Both the position numbers and the translations under genes were made by a program. Below the pieces are notes generated by a model that was not told the origin of the DNA, did not search any database, and worked only from the letters and a program-made list of their open reading frames with translations. 64,000 nucleotides of DNA from Cyclina sinensis (Eukaryota; Mollusca; Bivalvia; Venerida; Veneridae). The stretch is from the NCBI GenBank assembly GCA_012932295.1, contig JAAONU010000009.1:5754203-5818202 (forward strand), in the 5' to 3' direction. This document shows positions 1-13,429 of the stretch, piece after piece. The first letter of the stretch is position 1. Every line of letters starts with the position of its first letter.

Positions 1-109
1 TTACCTAACCTGCAGATCAGGTGAACAGTTTACCTAACCTGGAAAGGATCAGTACCAGACCCCTAACTTATTTAACAAACCACCAACTTTTTCACACGAA
101 AACTAATGG

Positions 110-210
110 TCGGTAGCAGGACTCGAACACAGTTGGAACACCCCTTCCAACTGTAAGAAGTTAAATGATTTCAACTGTGCTACTGGGACCACTGGACCAC
201 CGAGGCGGTT
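110..210 (-). repeat. tRNA-derived SINE head (degenerate)
   Basis: Read on the minus strand, this stretch resembles a tRNA with an A-box-like segment (GGTGGTCCAGTGG) and, about 80 bases later, a good B box (GTTCGAGTCC). A long extra arm, a local inverted repeat around 'ccaactg...cagttgg', separates them, as in tRNA-Leu/Ser-type folds. The insert is too long and the acceptor stem too poor for a functional tRNA, so I call it a Pol III SINE head. The tail was not delimited. Confidence 0.45.
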
Positions 211-996
211 GGGGCCATAAGTTGCAGAATGCAGTTTTGTCTTTTGATAAATTTTAAAAAAATATTTGTATTTTTTCTTCTTGTAAAGGAATGACTGCAG
301 AAAAAATGTTATTTAGACTGTCACACCACTTAAAAATTTCTATTGAGAATGTTTCGACAACTGTAATTTAAATGAGAAGCAGATATATTACATTAATATG
401 ACTGGAGAAGAAACCAGAATGAGGTATTTCTATAAACTTGCAGGTTATTATGCAAAAATACAATATTTTTATAACAAAATGGCTTGCATTAGGCTAATGA
501 AAAGTCGGAATAATTATTCAAGTGTTATCACTGTACAAATGAATTTCAGCGCGGGAAATTGAACCGAGGAAACAGTAATATAATTTGCAATAACTCGCTT
601 CCCAATCGATGTAAAATGAATAAGATAAACTAAATTAAGAAAGAAATCCAGTACAATGCATGACCTTACATTTCGTATTTGAAATATTTATCAATAAAAT
701 GTCTTAATGATTTTACAAGCTTTTGTACTTCAAATGGCAACAATCCATTGCTATTTTAGAAATGATGGGTAACCGTTTTCGTCTTTAACTTCACAGAGTT
801 TCACCTTTGCCAATATGCATTCTATAAATTAACTTTGTATTCACTTGGATTTGACCATTTTAAGACACTTATCGAGTTTCAAAAACACGAAATGTTCGTG
901 AAATTTAAGAGAGAAATGTTTGTACGTGGTTTTTGCGTGGCTTTAAAGACAGCTCATATCATTTTGAGTAAGACAAAATTGTTTTGCTATACTTAC

Positions 997-1285
997 CCTC
1001 TGGATTTCTGATGGTGGCTGAATATCCCGGAGTACAGCATGTCATTAATAAATAAAGCACTATAAGAAATACACTGTACATTTCTGTATACATTGCCCTT
1101 GTCTTAACACGCTGGTATGTCCTTTGTTTTGGCGTTTTTTGGCCTCTGTTTCCCCAAATCTCTAATTCTGCGGAAGTGATTCTTTTGCAGTCCGCTCTGC
1201 AGTTTGACAAATTCTTGAAACATATACAAGACGGCTGCATGGGTCTGTAGGCATCGATCGAAGCACCATGTGTTGTCATTTTCAA
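997..1285 (-). CDS. possible first exon of a secreted or signal-anchored protein (partial)
   Basis: Not recognised. The minus strand is open from an ATG at 1285 and runs into a consensus splice donor (G|GTAAGTA) just after position 997. The last third encodes a hydrophobic stretch (MYSVFLIVLYLLMTCC) followed by TPGYSA, which looks like a signal peptide or membrane anchor with a cleavage-like site. The methionines whose codons start at 1093 and 1081 would place it at the N-terminus, as in a normal secreted protein. The longer start adds about 64 Cys- and Lys-rich residues. Further exons would lie at lower coordinates or outside the window; none was recognised in 1-958. The call rests only on the donor plus hydrophobic segment. 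Confidence 0.3.
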
Positions 1286-3009
1286 CGAGTCGTAAAAATG
1301 TGGTTAATTCCTAAACACTGAAAACAGCTTTGATGATTAGCTAATGGTGATTTACGTGTATAAGGGTAATCCGATGAATATATATGTACAACAATTTCTT
1401 GCGTTACTGTTGTCCAGAGAAGGTTAGTGACACCAAGAAACGAGATATTTCACCAGCATTTCGTTGAATTATGATTTATTTATGATTTACACAACGCGAG
1501 CTACATAAAACATTTAAAAGACCTCAGCTGGGGTTAAAGTTCTCATTGTTAACAAAAGATGTCCACTATTTCTGATTTACGATTCGTTTATCCTTCGTGA
1601 AAAGATAATCTAAGAAAATTGTATTTTGTCCATCAATTTAGTTGCTTTACTGGGTATACTGTGCAATAAATTGTTATATTATATCGAGTTTGCTTTAAAA
1701 TGCTCAAATGTTATGAAAACCGCATTGCAAACGCTCATAGCTTTTCCACAAATTATAATTCCACATTGCTTTTATACCTCTCTGAGTGACTATCCCAAAA
1801 TTATTCCGCGGTGCTCTTTTATCAAGTTAAGTGACTGTCCACAAAATAGTTCCGCGGTGCTATTATATCCGGCTAAGTGATTACCACAAATTCCAGATAA
1901 AACAGCCAGCCCTCACTGTGAAGTCACAACGTCTGTCCAGGCCGCCTCCGCTTTACAGAGAGTCATCACGCGATTGTCGAAAACCTGGTCAATGTGTCGA
2001 TGTCTTACTCAACCACCTTTTTACACATCCTTTCGCAAGTTACTTGCTGAATCTCACAAATCTCACCTGTAGTAAAAGTTATACTAACGTTGTTTTACTT
2101 GTCAGTTAGGTGTTTGTCTGAACGCTGATGTTATTAACAGTCACTTCAAGGACTAGTCAAATTATCTTCAAAAGATAACAAAAGCTTCCCCGATTAACGA
2201 AAGAACTAAACAGAATGTAAAATCTTAACACATCTATTGTAAAAAGATATAGAAATTAATTCTTGGTATAGCAAAAATGAATTTAAATTGGCTTTAAGTT
2301 TTGGCTTTAATTGGCTTTAATTTCTGGTGTAGTATTTTTCAATTTGACATAAAACAATTGCAACACAGAATTTTAAAATGTTAGAATTTTCCTATCACTA
2401 ACGTCATTAGATTTGAAACATAAATGTACGGAAGAGTGTCAACAATACCAGCGGTGGAACATTGATAAAAAAGCAACAACAAAAAACAACAACAAAAAGA
2501 ACGGTATGGATTAACATTGACCCTCTTTTTGACGTCTGATATTTTAAGGGCCATTTAGGGCATATAGTATTAACAAAGAAGTAAACATTTTCAGACAAAT
2601 TTGATAGAAAAATCCATTTTGTACATTTCCTTTATAGAGGTATACCCTAAAATTAACAGAATTCCATTTTTGAACAAATCATCCCAAGATGTCAAGATGT
2701 CAGTCAAACTTTTGAAGTACATTGGGTAAACTGAATGCCTGAATACTAGATTTTATATAGAGAGTTATTATTATACAATTGTTTGGTGGATAGCCATTTA
2801 TTGTAAATGAACACTCTTTTACTGTCTACGCGACCAAAGAGGACAAGTTCGACCTCATTTTCATTTTTAATTAGTTTACGTTTAATAGCGAATAAGCAGT
2901 TAGTTTCATATGCAGTATATCAAGCGTTACTTCTAGGACGTGCTTTAAAAAAAAAACAAAAAAAAACTGTTTCTTAAATCACTGTATTTGACATTTTGTA
3001 AAAAGTCTC
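1286..3009. other. no gene recognised; small tandem repeat at 1745-1890
   Basis: AT-rich sequence with no convincing exon. At about 1745-1890 there are three degenerate copies of a ~50 bp motif containing 'ttccgcggtgct' and 'aagtgact'. The short open frames over this repeat read through the repeat itself and show no protein-family signature. Confidence 0.5.
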
Positions 3010-5005
3010 GTATTGTCTCAAGATATAATTGGTATGTTGACATTGCGTACAAATCTCGTATTAATTCAAGATATTTCCGGTATGTTGACATTGCGTACAG
3101 ATCTCGTGTTCCGTCAATGCTGACATTGCGTACAAAGTCTCGTATTGAGTCAGTATGCTGTCGCTAATGTTAACATTTCATACAAAGCCTCGTATTGAAT
3201 GAGTATGATGTCGCTAATGTTGACATTGCGTACAAAGTCTCGTATTGAGTCAGTATGTTGTCGCTAATGTTGACATTGAGTACAAAGTCTCGTATTGAAT
3301 CAAGATGTTTTCGGTATGTTGACATTGAGTACAAATCTCGTATTCTGTAAATGCTGATATTGCACACTCAGTCTCTTTATTGAGTCAGTATGCTGTCGCT
3401 AAAGTCTCGTATTCTGACAATTTGTCATTGCGTCAAAGTCTTGTTTGAGTCAATGCGTTATCATATTGTTGACATTTTGTGCATTAAGACTCGTATTGGG
3501 TCAAAACATTATCTGTTTGTTGACTTTACGTACAAAGTCTGTTACTGAGTCAAAATGTTGTCGGTATTTTGACATTGCATACAAAGGCTTGTATTTTGTC
3601 AACGTATGCTGTCATTGTGTGCAATTTCTCGTATTCTGTCAAGAAGTTATTGTAATGTTGACATTGTATACAACATTTCGTATGAATCAAATTTTTGTTT
3701 ATAAATTAACATTGCGTGCAAAGTTTCAAACTAAGCCCAGATATTATCAGTTTGTTGCCATTGCAAACAGAATGTCGAATTGAGTCAAGATGTTATCGAT
3801 AAACTGACATTGCGTACAAAATCTTGTATTTAGTCAAGATGTTGTCGGTATGCTGACACTGCTTACAAAGTGTTATACTGAGTAAAGATGTAATCGTAAT
3901 GCTGACATTGCGTACAAACTGCTGTATTAAGTCAAGATGTTATTGGTATGTTAACATTGCATACAAAGTGTCGTATTAAGTCTAGATGTTATCGGTATGT
4001 TGACATTGCGTACAAAGTGTCGTATTGAATCAGATGTTATCGATATGTTAACACTGCGCAGAAAGAGTCGTATTGAGTTTAAGTGTAATAGGTATGTTGA
4101 CATTGCGTATAAAGTATCATATTGAGTCAATATGTTATCAATATCTTGGCAATTGCATACAAAGTGTCGTACTGAGTCAAGATGTTATCGTTATTTTGAC
4201 ATTGAGTACAAAGTGTCGTATCGAGTCAAGATGTTATCGGTATGTTGACATTGCTAACCCAGTCTCGTATTGGGTTAAAGTGTAATAGGTATGTTGACAT
4301 TGCGTATAAAGTATCATATTGAGTCAATATGTAATCAATATGTTGGCAACTGCATACAACGTGTCGTATCGAGTCAAGATGTTATCGGGATGTTGACATT
4401 GCTAACCCAGCCTTGCATTGAGTCAAGGTGTTATCGGTATGTTGACATTGGGTACAAAGTCTCATATTGAGAAAAGATGTTATCGGTATGTTGAAAATGC
4501 GTGCAAAGTCTGTTAATGAGTCGAGAGGTCGTTGTTTCGTATTAAGTCAAGGTGTTGTCGGTTTGTTGACATCGCGTACAATGTTTCGTATTGAGTCAAG
4601 GTGTTGTTTGTATTTTAATATGGTGCACAAAGTCTCTTTTTAAGATGTTTTTGGTATGTTGAATTGCATATTATAAACTCTCGAATTGTGTCAAGATGTT
4701 TTCTGTTTGTTGACTAGCGTACAAACTCCCGTTTAGAATCAAGATGATGTCTGTATGTTTTAACTGTGTACAAAGGCTAGTCTTGTATCAAGATATTTTC
4801 GGTATGTTGACACTGTGTACAAAACATCGGTTTGCGTCAATATGTTGACATTGCTTACAAACTCCCGAAAAGAGTCAAGATGTAGTCTGTATATTTACAT
4901 TGCCTACAACGTCTACTCTTATATCAAAATGTTTTCAATATGTTGACATTGTGTACAAATTATTGTTTTGCGTCAATACGTTATACTGACATTGCGAACA
5001 GTCTC
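3010..5005. repeat. minisatellite, ~49 bp unit, about 40 degenerate copies
   Basis: About 2 kb is built from a motif that reads approximately 'tgttgacattgcgtacaaa' + 'gtctcgtattgagtcaaga' + 'tgttatcggta'. The unit is about 49-50 bp, and copies vary by substitutions and small indels. The array fades out near 5000. Some copies keep short open frames in several phases, as expected for a degenerate repeat, so I do not call genes here. Confidence 0.9.
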
Positions 5006-5738
5006 TTATCGGTTATGTAAGAATATTTGTAATATTTCCCCTTTAATGCAAAAGTTTAGACAGGACATAGTTTCAGGTTGTTTTGTAGAAGCTGGCTTCA
5101 TAGTTATTTGCACAAAAATGCATCAAAATAACTTCTTTTCAGCTTAAGCTGAATAAGTCACAATATATATTTGCTAATCAGTTTGGATTAAATTTACACC
5201 ATAATGAATCATAATGTTTTGAAATTACCACTAAAAGTAATACCCGCGAGGGACTTTAACAGCTAATAAAAAAAGTACAGGTCAGTTTGTTTTATCAATT
5301 GTAGAACTAATACTAAGAGAGCAAATTCAGAATCATTAAAACTGAATTTCCGTACTTTTGTAACTTAGTTCACATAGAATTGGTGACACAAAGCTTTCTT
5401 TGTGAATTAGATTAGGGGTAAAAATCCTCATTCGTATCACATTTAGTTCTCAGATAAAGTCCATGTTTCAACCTTTGACATCAGATCACAATTTGTCATG
5501 TGACAGACAGCTAACGTGTATTTGATGTAATTTCGGATGGTCATTGGTCAGTGACTTTTCTCGTGGATTATTCGGAAAAGTTCGAGACTGAACAATGACC
5601 TTGTTTCAAGTCGCAATGTTTCTGATAGTAATTGAGAATTCCCTCTCCTATATGTTATACAATGTATTACGACTTCGCCTTTATTGATAATATTAGAGCT
5701 GTATTATTGATCAATTCACTGATGAGTTTTTTTCTTTT

Positions 5739-6165
5739 GATGCTCCCCAACGGGGATGCATTTAGTCGCCGCTTCGTCCGTCCATCTGTCCCAATATCTG
5801 TCCGTCCGTCCATGCCGAAATTTTGTCCGGACTATTTCTCAACAACCACTGGTTGGAATTTCTGGAAACGTCATAGGAAGCTTTACTACCAAGAAGATCT
5901 GAGCAGCCTGTTTCGGTTCAATGATTTTTTAACAGAGTTATGCCCCTTTTAAGCCTTTTCAGCTATAATTTTTTTTCGGACTATTTCTCACTAAACATTG
6001 ACATGAATTCATCGAAATTTAAAAAGAAGTTTTACTACCAAAAGGAGCTGTGCATACTAGAAGCATACTCTGGTTCACTTATTTTTCACAAAGTTATGCC
6101 TGTTTCATGCATTTTTAAGGCTTTGGATGAACTGGTACTTAAGTTATTGAAAGGAAATGAAGTGT

Positions 6166-6197
<32 letters not shown>

Positions 6198-6255
6198 CCC
6201 ATGAACAGGGCAAAAACAATATGTCTCCATCAAAAGGGCGGGGTTGGGTGGAGAC
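5739..6255. repeat. mollusc dispersed repeat with GTCCGTCC array
   Basis: The segment starts near 'tgctccccaacggggatgc', followed by tandem GTCC/GTCT units. It contains two related blocks ('tccggactatttctcaac' and 'tcggactatttctcac') and ends with a CAGACAGA tract and 'ggtggagacataac'. This layout of inverted-looking ends plus GTCCGTCC/GGACGGAC arrays is a familiar class of non-autonomous repeat in bivalves. The open frames across it (for example 'RPSVPISVRPSM') are pseudo-coding translations of the array. Confidence 0.65.
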
Positions 6256-6269
6256 ATAACAACAAATTC

Positions 6270-6640
6270 TAACCCTGGGGTGGGGTCAGTTTTGACCCAA
6301 GGGTCATTAAAAAAAATCTTAGAGGTCTACTAGATGATGCTTCATACCAAATATCTAAGCTCCAGGCCTTGAAGTTTTGGAGAAGAAGATTTTTAAAGAT
6401 CCAACTTTAGCTCCAGTGAACCAGAAATGCAATGGACCAGAACCATTTGAACAATCTTGGTAGAGCTTGATGCAAGGAACATTTCAGGAAAGTTTCATTA
6501 ACTTTGGCCCTTTAGTTTCAGAAGAGATGTCGTTTGAATGAAAAGTTGACGACGGACGGACGGACGACGGACAAAGACTGATCAAAGACTTATCAGAAAA
6601 ACTCACCCTGAGCATTTTGTGCCCAGGTGAGCTAAAAATG
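6270..6640. repeat. mollusc dispersed repeat with GGACGGACGG and CAGGTGAGCT end
   Basis: Contains 'tcagttttgacccaagggtcatt', a stretch on following 'aggccttgaag', then 'gacggacggacggacgacgg', then 'tcaccctgagcattttgtgcccaggtgagct' (split here by description only). From general knowledge, this order is typical of a very abundant bivalve repeat whose end is a short palindrome (agctcacctgg-type). No coding potential. Confidence 0.6.
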
Positions 6641-6659
6641 AAGGGATCCGTGGTTTTCT

Positions 6660-8990
6660 GGTTAAACACAACTAAATCAAATCCTACAGTATTTCATTGT
6701 AACAACAAGCCGCATTTTATTAGCTTCTGAATATATTTCCTTTGCCGATTTCTGGAAAGAATCAAGCTCGCAAAACAATTTCATTCACATTTTTTTCATA
6801 GCATAACTACCCCACTTTGCTTCCCAGTATACCTTCTCAAAGGAGATCACTCCAGTCACTTCGGTATTTTTAATTATAATCTTTCAAGTTTCCTGTTTAT
6901 TTTAAAACAATAAAAATATCTAGAAAAAATGTTTGGTGCACTTATGCCTGTTTTTATTTCCTTCTATAAAATTTGTATTGTTTTCAGGTAAAACCCAGGG
7001 TTTTTTTTGAAACCTCTGAAACACAAGCGATACGGACCGATTCGAGATGCCTTATTTGGTCGTGTTTAACCTTCTCGTAACAAGAAAAGTCCCGAATTCT
7101 GTTACTTACGTTAAAACTGTTTTTTTGAATTGGACTTAAAAGAAGAAGTAGTGTTTTTAATATGATGCGCTATCTCACAAACACCCATGACGTCTCTCAT
7201 GAAGTATGATTAACTCTTCAGAGATAATCGGGCAACCATTAGTGTTAATAAAAATCATATAATAACCACACGCTGGTGTGGCAATGAATCAGGGTCTGTT
7301 CTTGTCCGTTGTGTACGGGTGATTCCCCTCCTTTTCTTATGAGTATAAAATAGAAAGGATTGGTGCAAAAAGTCTCAGCTTTGTCACATCACCATGACAA
7401 ATGCCTTCACACAGGAAATTATCAATCAAAGAGTTAATTTTAAAATCATTAACTATTACCAAAGGCAATAATGTTGATAATAATATGTCATCCCACAATA
7501 GGTTAGTATGACTTTTCTTAAGGCGATATTGCGGTGCACCATTGACCAATCTCAAGTCTATATTAAGAAAACATTAATTACGCACCTCAATCCCATATTT
7601 TCATTTCTATATTTAACATCAAGTCACGTGATTTATGACTGTGCAAAGATCGTATGTTCAGAGCTGCTAAAACAATTTTATATAAATTATATGCATTTTC
7701 ATTTTTTTTTGTCTCAAGTACTAGAATTATTTCGGAAAAATATCTCTTTTCATTCCTGTACGATTTAGAATATACTGCTGTATTTACCTAGACAAGCCGG
7801 TATTAAATGTGAATAGATATCATTTTCATTTCTAACTGTTTCAAATCGGGCTGACCTATGGATTATAAACGAGCTCAGAATGTGACTTGTACGGGCAAGG
7901 AAAACAATTTGTAAATTGCATAGTGTATTATCCCCGCAAGGTGAATATGCCTTATACGATATATGCCTTTTTGCTCGTATGCCTCTCATGGGCAATAAGA
8001 ACAAATTGTATAGTAAATTATCATCGTAAAGAAAACCATCTTAAAAAAATATCCAAAAAAATATTTTCGCGCTTGTCACAGCATTTCATATACCTTTTCT
8101 TTGTCTTAATATCATCGACCAAGTTCAATTTACGTGTTTCATTTACATCATCTGCAACAGCGTCAAGAGAATCATTTCCATTAGTCCATTCAATAGTTCA
8201 AGGTTTACATTTTACTGTTTTCACTTCTTCTAAGCTAATTACGTCGAGGTTCCAAGCATTATTTGGTACGTAAGCTCTTAAACATAGACATGAAACCGTT
8301 AACCGTTAAACATAGACGTGAAATGGTCTGAACGATACAGACCGTAGGGTCAAAAGTTTAAATGAATTTGCAAAGCTACTTTCTTTGACAAGTCAGTGAA
8401 TGAGCGTTGGCAAAAGACATCAATGTTAACGAAATTAGGCTCAAGGCTGTAACATTAAGGTTTGTATAAATCAAACACTGTTATCCTTAAAGGTGTGAAG
8501 AAATTAGTCACAAAGCATAATGATTGAAAAACTTGAAACAATAAAATCTTTGAGATTTTATTTTGTTATTTTTCAAAGTTTTTAATACATTTTTATGAAA
8601 CTTTGTTACAAGCTAGTCGTAACGAGCACAAAAACCGAGCAATTAACTCCAAAATACATATTTTTATTGGACTACAAATTTTATAATAAGAGATGAAATG
8701 ATGTCTTTGGAAAGTACAGACATTTCAAGGAAATTCAAAAACAAAATTAGACAACGAATATTTAACTTAAATTGTGTTTCAATTCTCTTTTCTTTTGTAC
8801 AAAAGACGCTTCCAATGTATCTATTTGAATTAATTTATTTCGTATGTACTTGTTGCCAATATCAACGACGTCCCCTAATGAGTTTAGTTACAAAATAGAT
8901 ACAAAAATCATTCCATTCCAGAGACACCCTGGTTCTTTTCCTAGCTCAGTGTAAAGCATGTGACCTCGCTTTAACGCTTAATTAAAAACA
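6660..8990. other. no gene recognised
   Basis: AT-rich sequence with only short open frames and no recognisable protein motif. At 7900-8030 there is a loosely repeated segment ('aacaatttgtaaattg' and 'aacaaattgtatagtaaatt'). Nothing else stands out on either strand. Confidence 0.5.
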
Positions 8991-9002
8991 TGCAACGCTT
9001 TT

Positions 9003-9083
9003 TGATGGTCGGGGGATCGAACTTGCAACCCGTGGATAAGAAATACAGTGCATTACCAGTTAACCACTGACCCGCACCACTTT
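9003..9083 (-). repeat. tRNA-derived SINE head
   Basis: On the minus strand it reads GGTCAGTGGTTAACTGG (A-box region) followed by GTTCGATCCC (B box) at tRNA-like spacing. The fold is incomplete and the anticodon arm is degenerate, so this is a SINE remnant and not a tRNA gene. Confidence 0.5.
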
Positions 9084-9828
9084 CGATGTTCAGTCAATCA
9101 GATAAATCGATTTAAACAATTCCCTATTCATCGGGCTAGCCAACCAATCACAGCGAATCATTTCCTACTTCCTTTCAGGTGACCATAAATATTAATATTC
9201 TGCTAATATGACCAAACTGAGCCACCCTAATTGATATTCAATTGTTAAGATTTTGCCCTGTCATGAATACAGCTCATTACTAAAATCTATTAATAGAAAT
9301 GCGTCATCAGTTGCTGCGATTATCACGTGATATGTAGGTATACACTCGGCTCTTTACTACTCATCTCTACTCAAAACGTGTTGCCGTTTATGATCTAGCA
9401 AAAGCATGTGTTACCAGCAATAAAAGCGAATGCTTATAGTAAAATTGTTTGTTACAACAACAACAATGACGTCAACATTTACAATATTAAATAGAAGATG
9501 AAGGCGGTTTAACGCTTGCACATATTACCAGTAAGCTGGCTTTTTTGTCTCGATTGACATGGAACATTCAGTGTCTGCAATTTGATTCAATGTATTTGTG
9601 CTAAAAGTCATATTTTCAAGAGGCTTTTTCATCATAAGGGTTTTTAACATTTGTACTCGTTATACTATATAATACAATAACTTTTGTTTTTCACTAATTC
9701 TTCGGAAATGCGATTCGCATTGGATTGGCCATTGCCATTCAAATGCTACTGTTTACTCTCTACTTTTGCAGGAAATGACTTTAAGTTGGTACTCTCTTTA
9801 GATTGTTTAACTAAATATCCAAGAAATG

Positions 9829-9871
9829 TGTTTTTGTTGTTGTTGTTTGTTGTTGTTGTTGTTGTTGTTAA
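9829..9871. repeat. (TTG)n microsatellite
   Basis: An uninterrupted-to-slightly-interrupted TTG/TGT trinucleotide run. The poly-Leu/Val frame across it is an artefact of the repeat. Confidence 0.85.
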
Positions 9872-9905
9872 TACAGTTCTAACCTGCTTACTGTTCCAGT
9901 TTTAA

Positions 9906-12402
9906 CTCCCTTCTATTGCAGAAAATTCCCTAATATTATATGAGCTTTTTAACTTAAGCATCGAAGAAACAGAACTTCTTTTCAATGCTAAATCTTTGTT
10001 ATATATTTTTTGTTTATTTTCAATTATTGTTCAATTTCGGACACTGTATATCATTCGCCAAGTCATTAAATAAGCAAATTTATATTAAACTTTTCCAACT
10101 CGCCAAGTACTTTAGTCCTAAAATATTTATATCTGGTTTCCAGCTATTTATTATTAACATATTGCGTTGAAAATGTTACTCAGACTAACTATAAATATTA
10201 TATAAAACAAAGTCTAGCTTTCGGCGGGTATAACCGCAGTGGTACGAACTGTCATTGGTACGAAAAAAGATTAACAACTGCTCCCCAAGGGGGTATGTCA
10301 CAGTCACATGATATTGTCAAATTAAGGTCATTTGTAAACTGCCAGAACAATTGAAAATACTACCTTTTTGACCTGTACAAGTTAATAGGCGTGTTAATTA
10401 ATTACAGAGGTTCATTTAAGCAAACCGCCGAGAAGAATTTTAACTTATTTGCAATAAAACTTGAAGTATTTTCAATAAATTGAATTATAATCATATTTTT
10501 GTCTGTTCGTTCTAATGAAATTCACTTGTAAATATTATATTGAGTATTTATTTTATAATTTTCAGAAAGTTACGTGTAGCGAAATCGACTCTACGTTTGC
10601 AGAAGATTTATTAATGAAACTCGATTTTTTAATGAAACTGATAAAGGCAACCAGTTCTGGCATCTTAGGCGCCCAAAAAGTGTGAAATATGGTTCAGTAA
10701 TGTCATACTATTGCTAAATCAACGCACATTAAATGTAAGTGTCCTCTTAAAATATTTCAACGATAGTGATTTTGTTAGTTCCTGTTCTTAAAAACTGACT
10801 ATGCCTTAAGCTTCTTGTGGTATTTTCACCGTTTTACAACATTTGTCCTTAGACAACCTTCCAACCTCAAATTCTGTAAAAAAAAAATGCTGTATACTTC
10901 AATAAGATTTCCGAAAAGAATTTGAGATAGACATGATAAAAACTAGTCTAGAGTTTTGAAGTAAAAGAACGAATTGTCAGCTTCTTTGTAAAGACACAGT
11001 GTAGAGAAAGGACATTGATGCATTGTATTTTGACTGCAGGGCAGTTATAAACCTTACACTGGTATGCGCATTACCTCATGGTGAACTAAATACACGTGAC
11101 CTTCAGTGTCCGTAAATGAGGAAAAAAAACAAGAGTACAGTAATGTTCTTGTGTACTTTTTATTTATCATCGATTAGGAAACACATTCTTAAAACTTGTA
11201 TCATTTCCTCTTGCTGACCGTTTCCTGGATTGAAACCGATACTTACACTATCAGTGGAATTTTGAAAATCACTGCAGATTCTCAGGGACTCAGCTAGCGA
11301 CCTGCGGTTCAGAAGTCTGACTTTCTACCACTCGGTCACTGCTTCTTGTAACTTTATCTAGCTTACATTAAAAATAGCCTCTGAAACTAAGACAATCTAA
11401 GATGGAAGTCAATAATGACGTCAACCGTAGATTCGGAAAACTTCGGTATTAATCATTGTGCCTTATTTCTCTCTAAATTTCAGTGGCTAAGGTCATTTGG
11501 TCCCTTCGTCCCTTCTAAAGGCTTAAGCTTGAACTTTTGCATGCTTCTCTGGCACTGGTTAATCATGAATTGTCCAAATGAACACTGGACATTTTGACTG
11601 TACTTTCTAAAATCCGTACCCTTGCTGTTCTTTAAACAAATTATGTTTTATTTAGAAAAAGGTCATGCCAAACGTTCAATAAAGTTAAAAGAACGGACCG
11701 TCTTCTTTAATAATTTTGTAAAGAATATATCTCAGTAATGTGCACAATTATAAGTGAGTATGTCAATGCAAGGAAGAACAACAAAGAATACACTATTGTT
11801 TATTGAACTCTGTGCACCATTCCTCGCGAGATGGCTACTCTTTCAAACAATACTTTTCTGTGTGACATTGTTACAGTAATTATGAATTTATTAACCATGA
11901 TTACATATGTGACCGCAGACTGGGAATTATAAAGGGGCCTATGTAATCCGTAATCTATTTTTATGCTTGACCAAATTTTGTCTGTAATTAATAAGCAGCT
12001 TTAAAGTCCCGAATTACCTCCCTTTACTTGTGGCATATATTTCAGACATTCCATCTACTTTGACGGATATTTCAGATCTGGCGTTTAAAAAACTCACGGT
12101 AACTTTTGTCATCAGTTTTATTTTGTTCAATATTCGTAATAAATATATAAAACGTACGGTTTACGGTTTTCATGTTTACGATATCAGCAGATACAGTACA
12201 GCTACTGGAGAACTCTGGATTTTCGTAAACCGATTCATGTTGACAGCTGTAAAGAGAGGTTTAATAGGATTATCGTTTAATACAAACAAGGTGAATCAGG
12301 TTTGAACAGGAAACCACGCGCATCTCTTGCTTACTGTTTCGTTTGATGTTGTTTGATTCATATTTTTTTTCGTTTGTCGGATGTTGAGCCGAATGTAGAG
12401 CT
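9906..12402. other. no gene recognised; left flank of the triplicated array
   Basis: AT-rich sequence with short open frames only. Near 11280-11345 a degenerate tRNA-like element on the minus strand (TGACCGAGTGG A-box-like) is a probable old SINE. Homology to the tandem unit starts abruptly at 12403 ('agctggcaca'). The sequence immediately left of it has no counterpart in the other units, so 12402/12403 is the left edge of the duplicated region. Confidence 0.5.
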
Positions 12403-12525
12403 GGCACAATTTAAAGCTTCAACTCAAACTTGGTCTCAACATTCAGCTCAGTATTTTAAATTTTAAAGGCGAGTGTCGACCTGAATGTTGAGTAAAGTAG
12501 ACATTCAGTTCCCCCACGTTTAAAT

Positions 12526-12555
12526 AGAGAGAAAGAGAAAGAGAGAGAGAGAGTT
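12526..12555. repeat. (GA)n microsatellite, unit 1
   Basis: A GAGAAAGAGAGA tract just inside the left edge of unit 1. The same locus in unit 2 (about 30960-31010) ends in a long G run, and in unit 3 (about 38600-38628) it is a longer pure GA run. It is therefore a length-variable microsatellite shared by all units. Confidence 0.85.
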
Positions 12556-13429
12556 GGGGGAGGTTGAAAAATACACTTTGAACTGAATGTTAAGAGAGCT
12601 CATTACACCATTACAAATGACAAACGGATGTCTAAATGAAAGCCGACTACCGATCTCAGAGCCATCATCACCCTTTTTACTGTGTTCGGAAGAAAAGCAC
12701 TTTTGCTAAATCAGAAACTGTTGGGCCGGAAACTGATTAACTAAAACTCTCGAAAATACTTTATGTTTCAAAATAAGTGTTTTTTATGTATGGTCCGATT
12801 AATTGTGCGAGTTCAGTTGTACTGATCTCGAGGCCAAAGGCCTAGAGCAATTATGCTTGACTCGAGGACAAATTATAGGTCTTATAGCAAGTCATTAATT
12901 TTATTACCATTTTACATTCACTTATTTTATAACTATTATATACAATTAAATATCAAAAAAGTATTATTTTGCTTATTTTTATTTACTTTCAATTCCAAAT
13001 ATATATAATACACATTGTAACCACTCAGAAAACAAACTTGCTGCCTTTTAGACATACAAATGTAATTCGATATCACTTTTTCGGCTTTCTTGAACGACCC
13101 AAACAACTTACTACATATCAGGACTATTAAATAATATTACTTCTGCAGCCTGGAACCTGGGGCCGAGGGTGTTATTGATATATAATTTTATGAGTTCTAT
13201 AATAAATATTTATCAAATGAATAACTTTTTCCAAATTTCCAAATAAAAAAAATATACATTATCATTGGTTGTATTCATATGCAGGTGTAATAAATGTTTA
13301 GACGTCATACCGTTTTGTTAGTTTCTGTTTTATCTATACTTATCTGCATGATAACTGAAGAAATAGTCCAGCTGTATGGCAAGTATGCTTATCTCCCTTT
13401 TTCACCTGCTATATACTATTACTCGGTGC

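Noticed and set aside
3010..5005. CRISPR-like array
   Set aside because: The repeats are contiguous and degenerate without unique spacers, and the genome is eukaryotic. It is a minisatellite.
5632..6167. Frames encoding RPSVPISVRPSM and related
   Set aside because: They are translations of GTCCGTCC arrays in a dispersed repeat, repeatedly seen as false genes in mollusc genomes.
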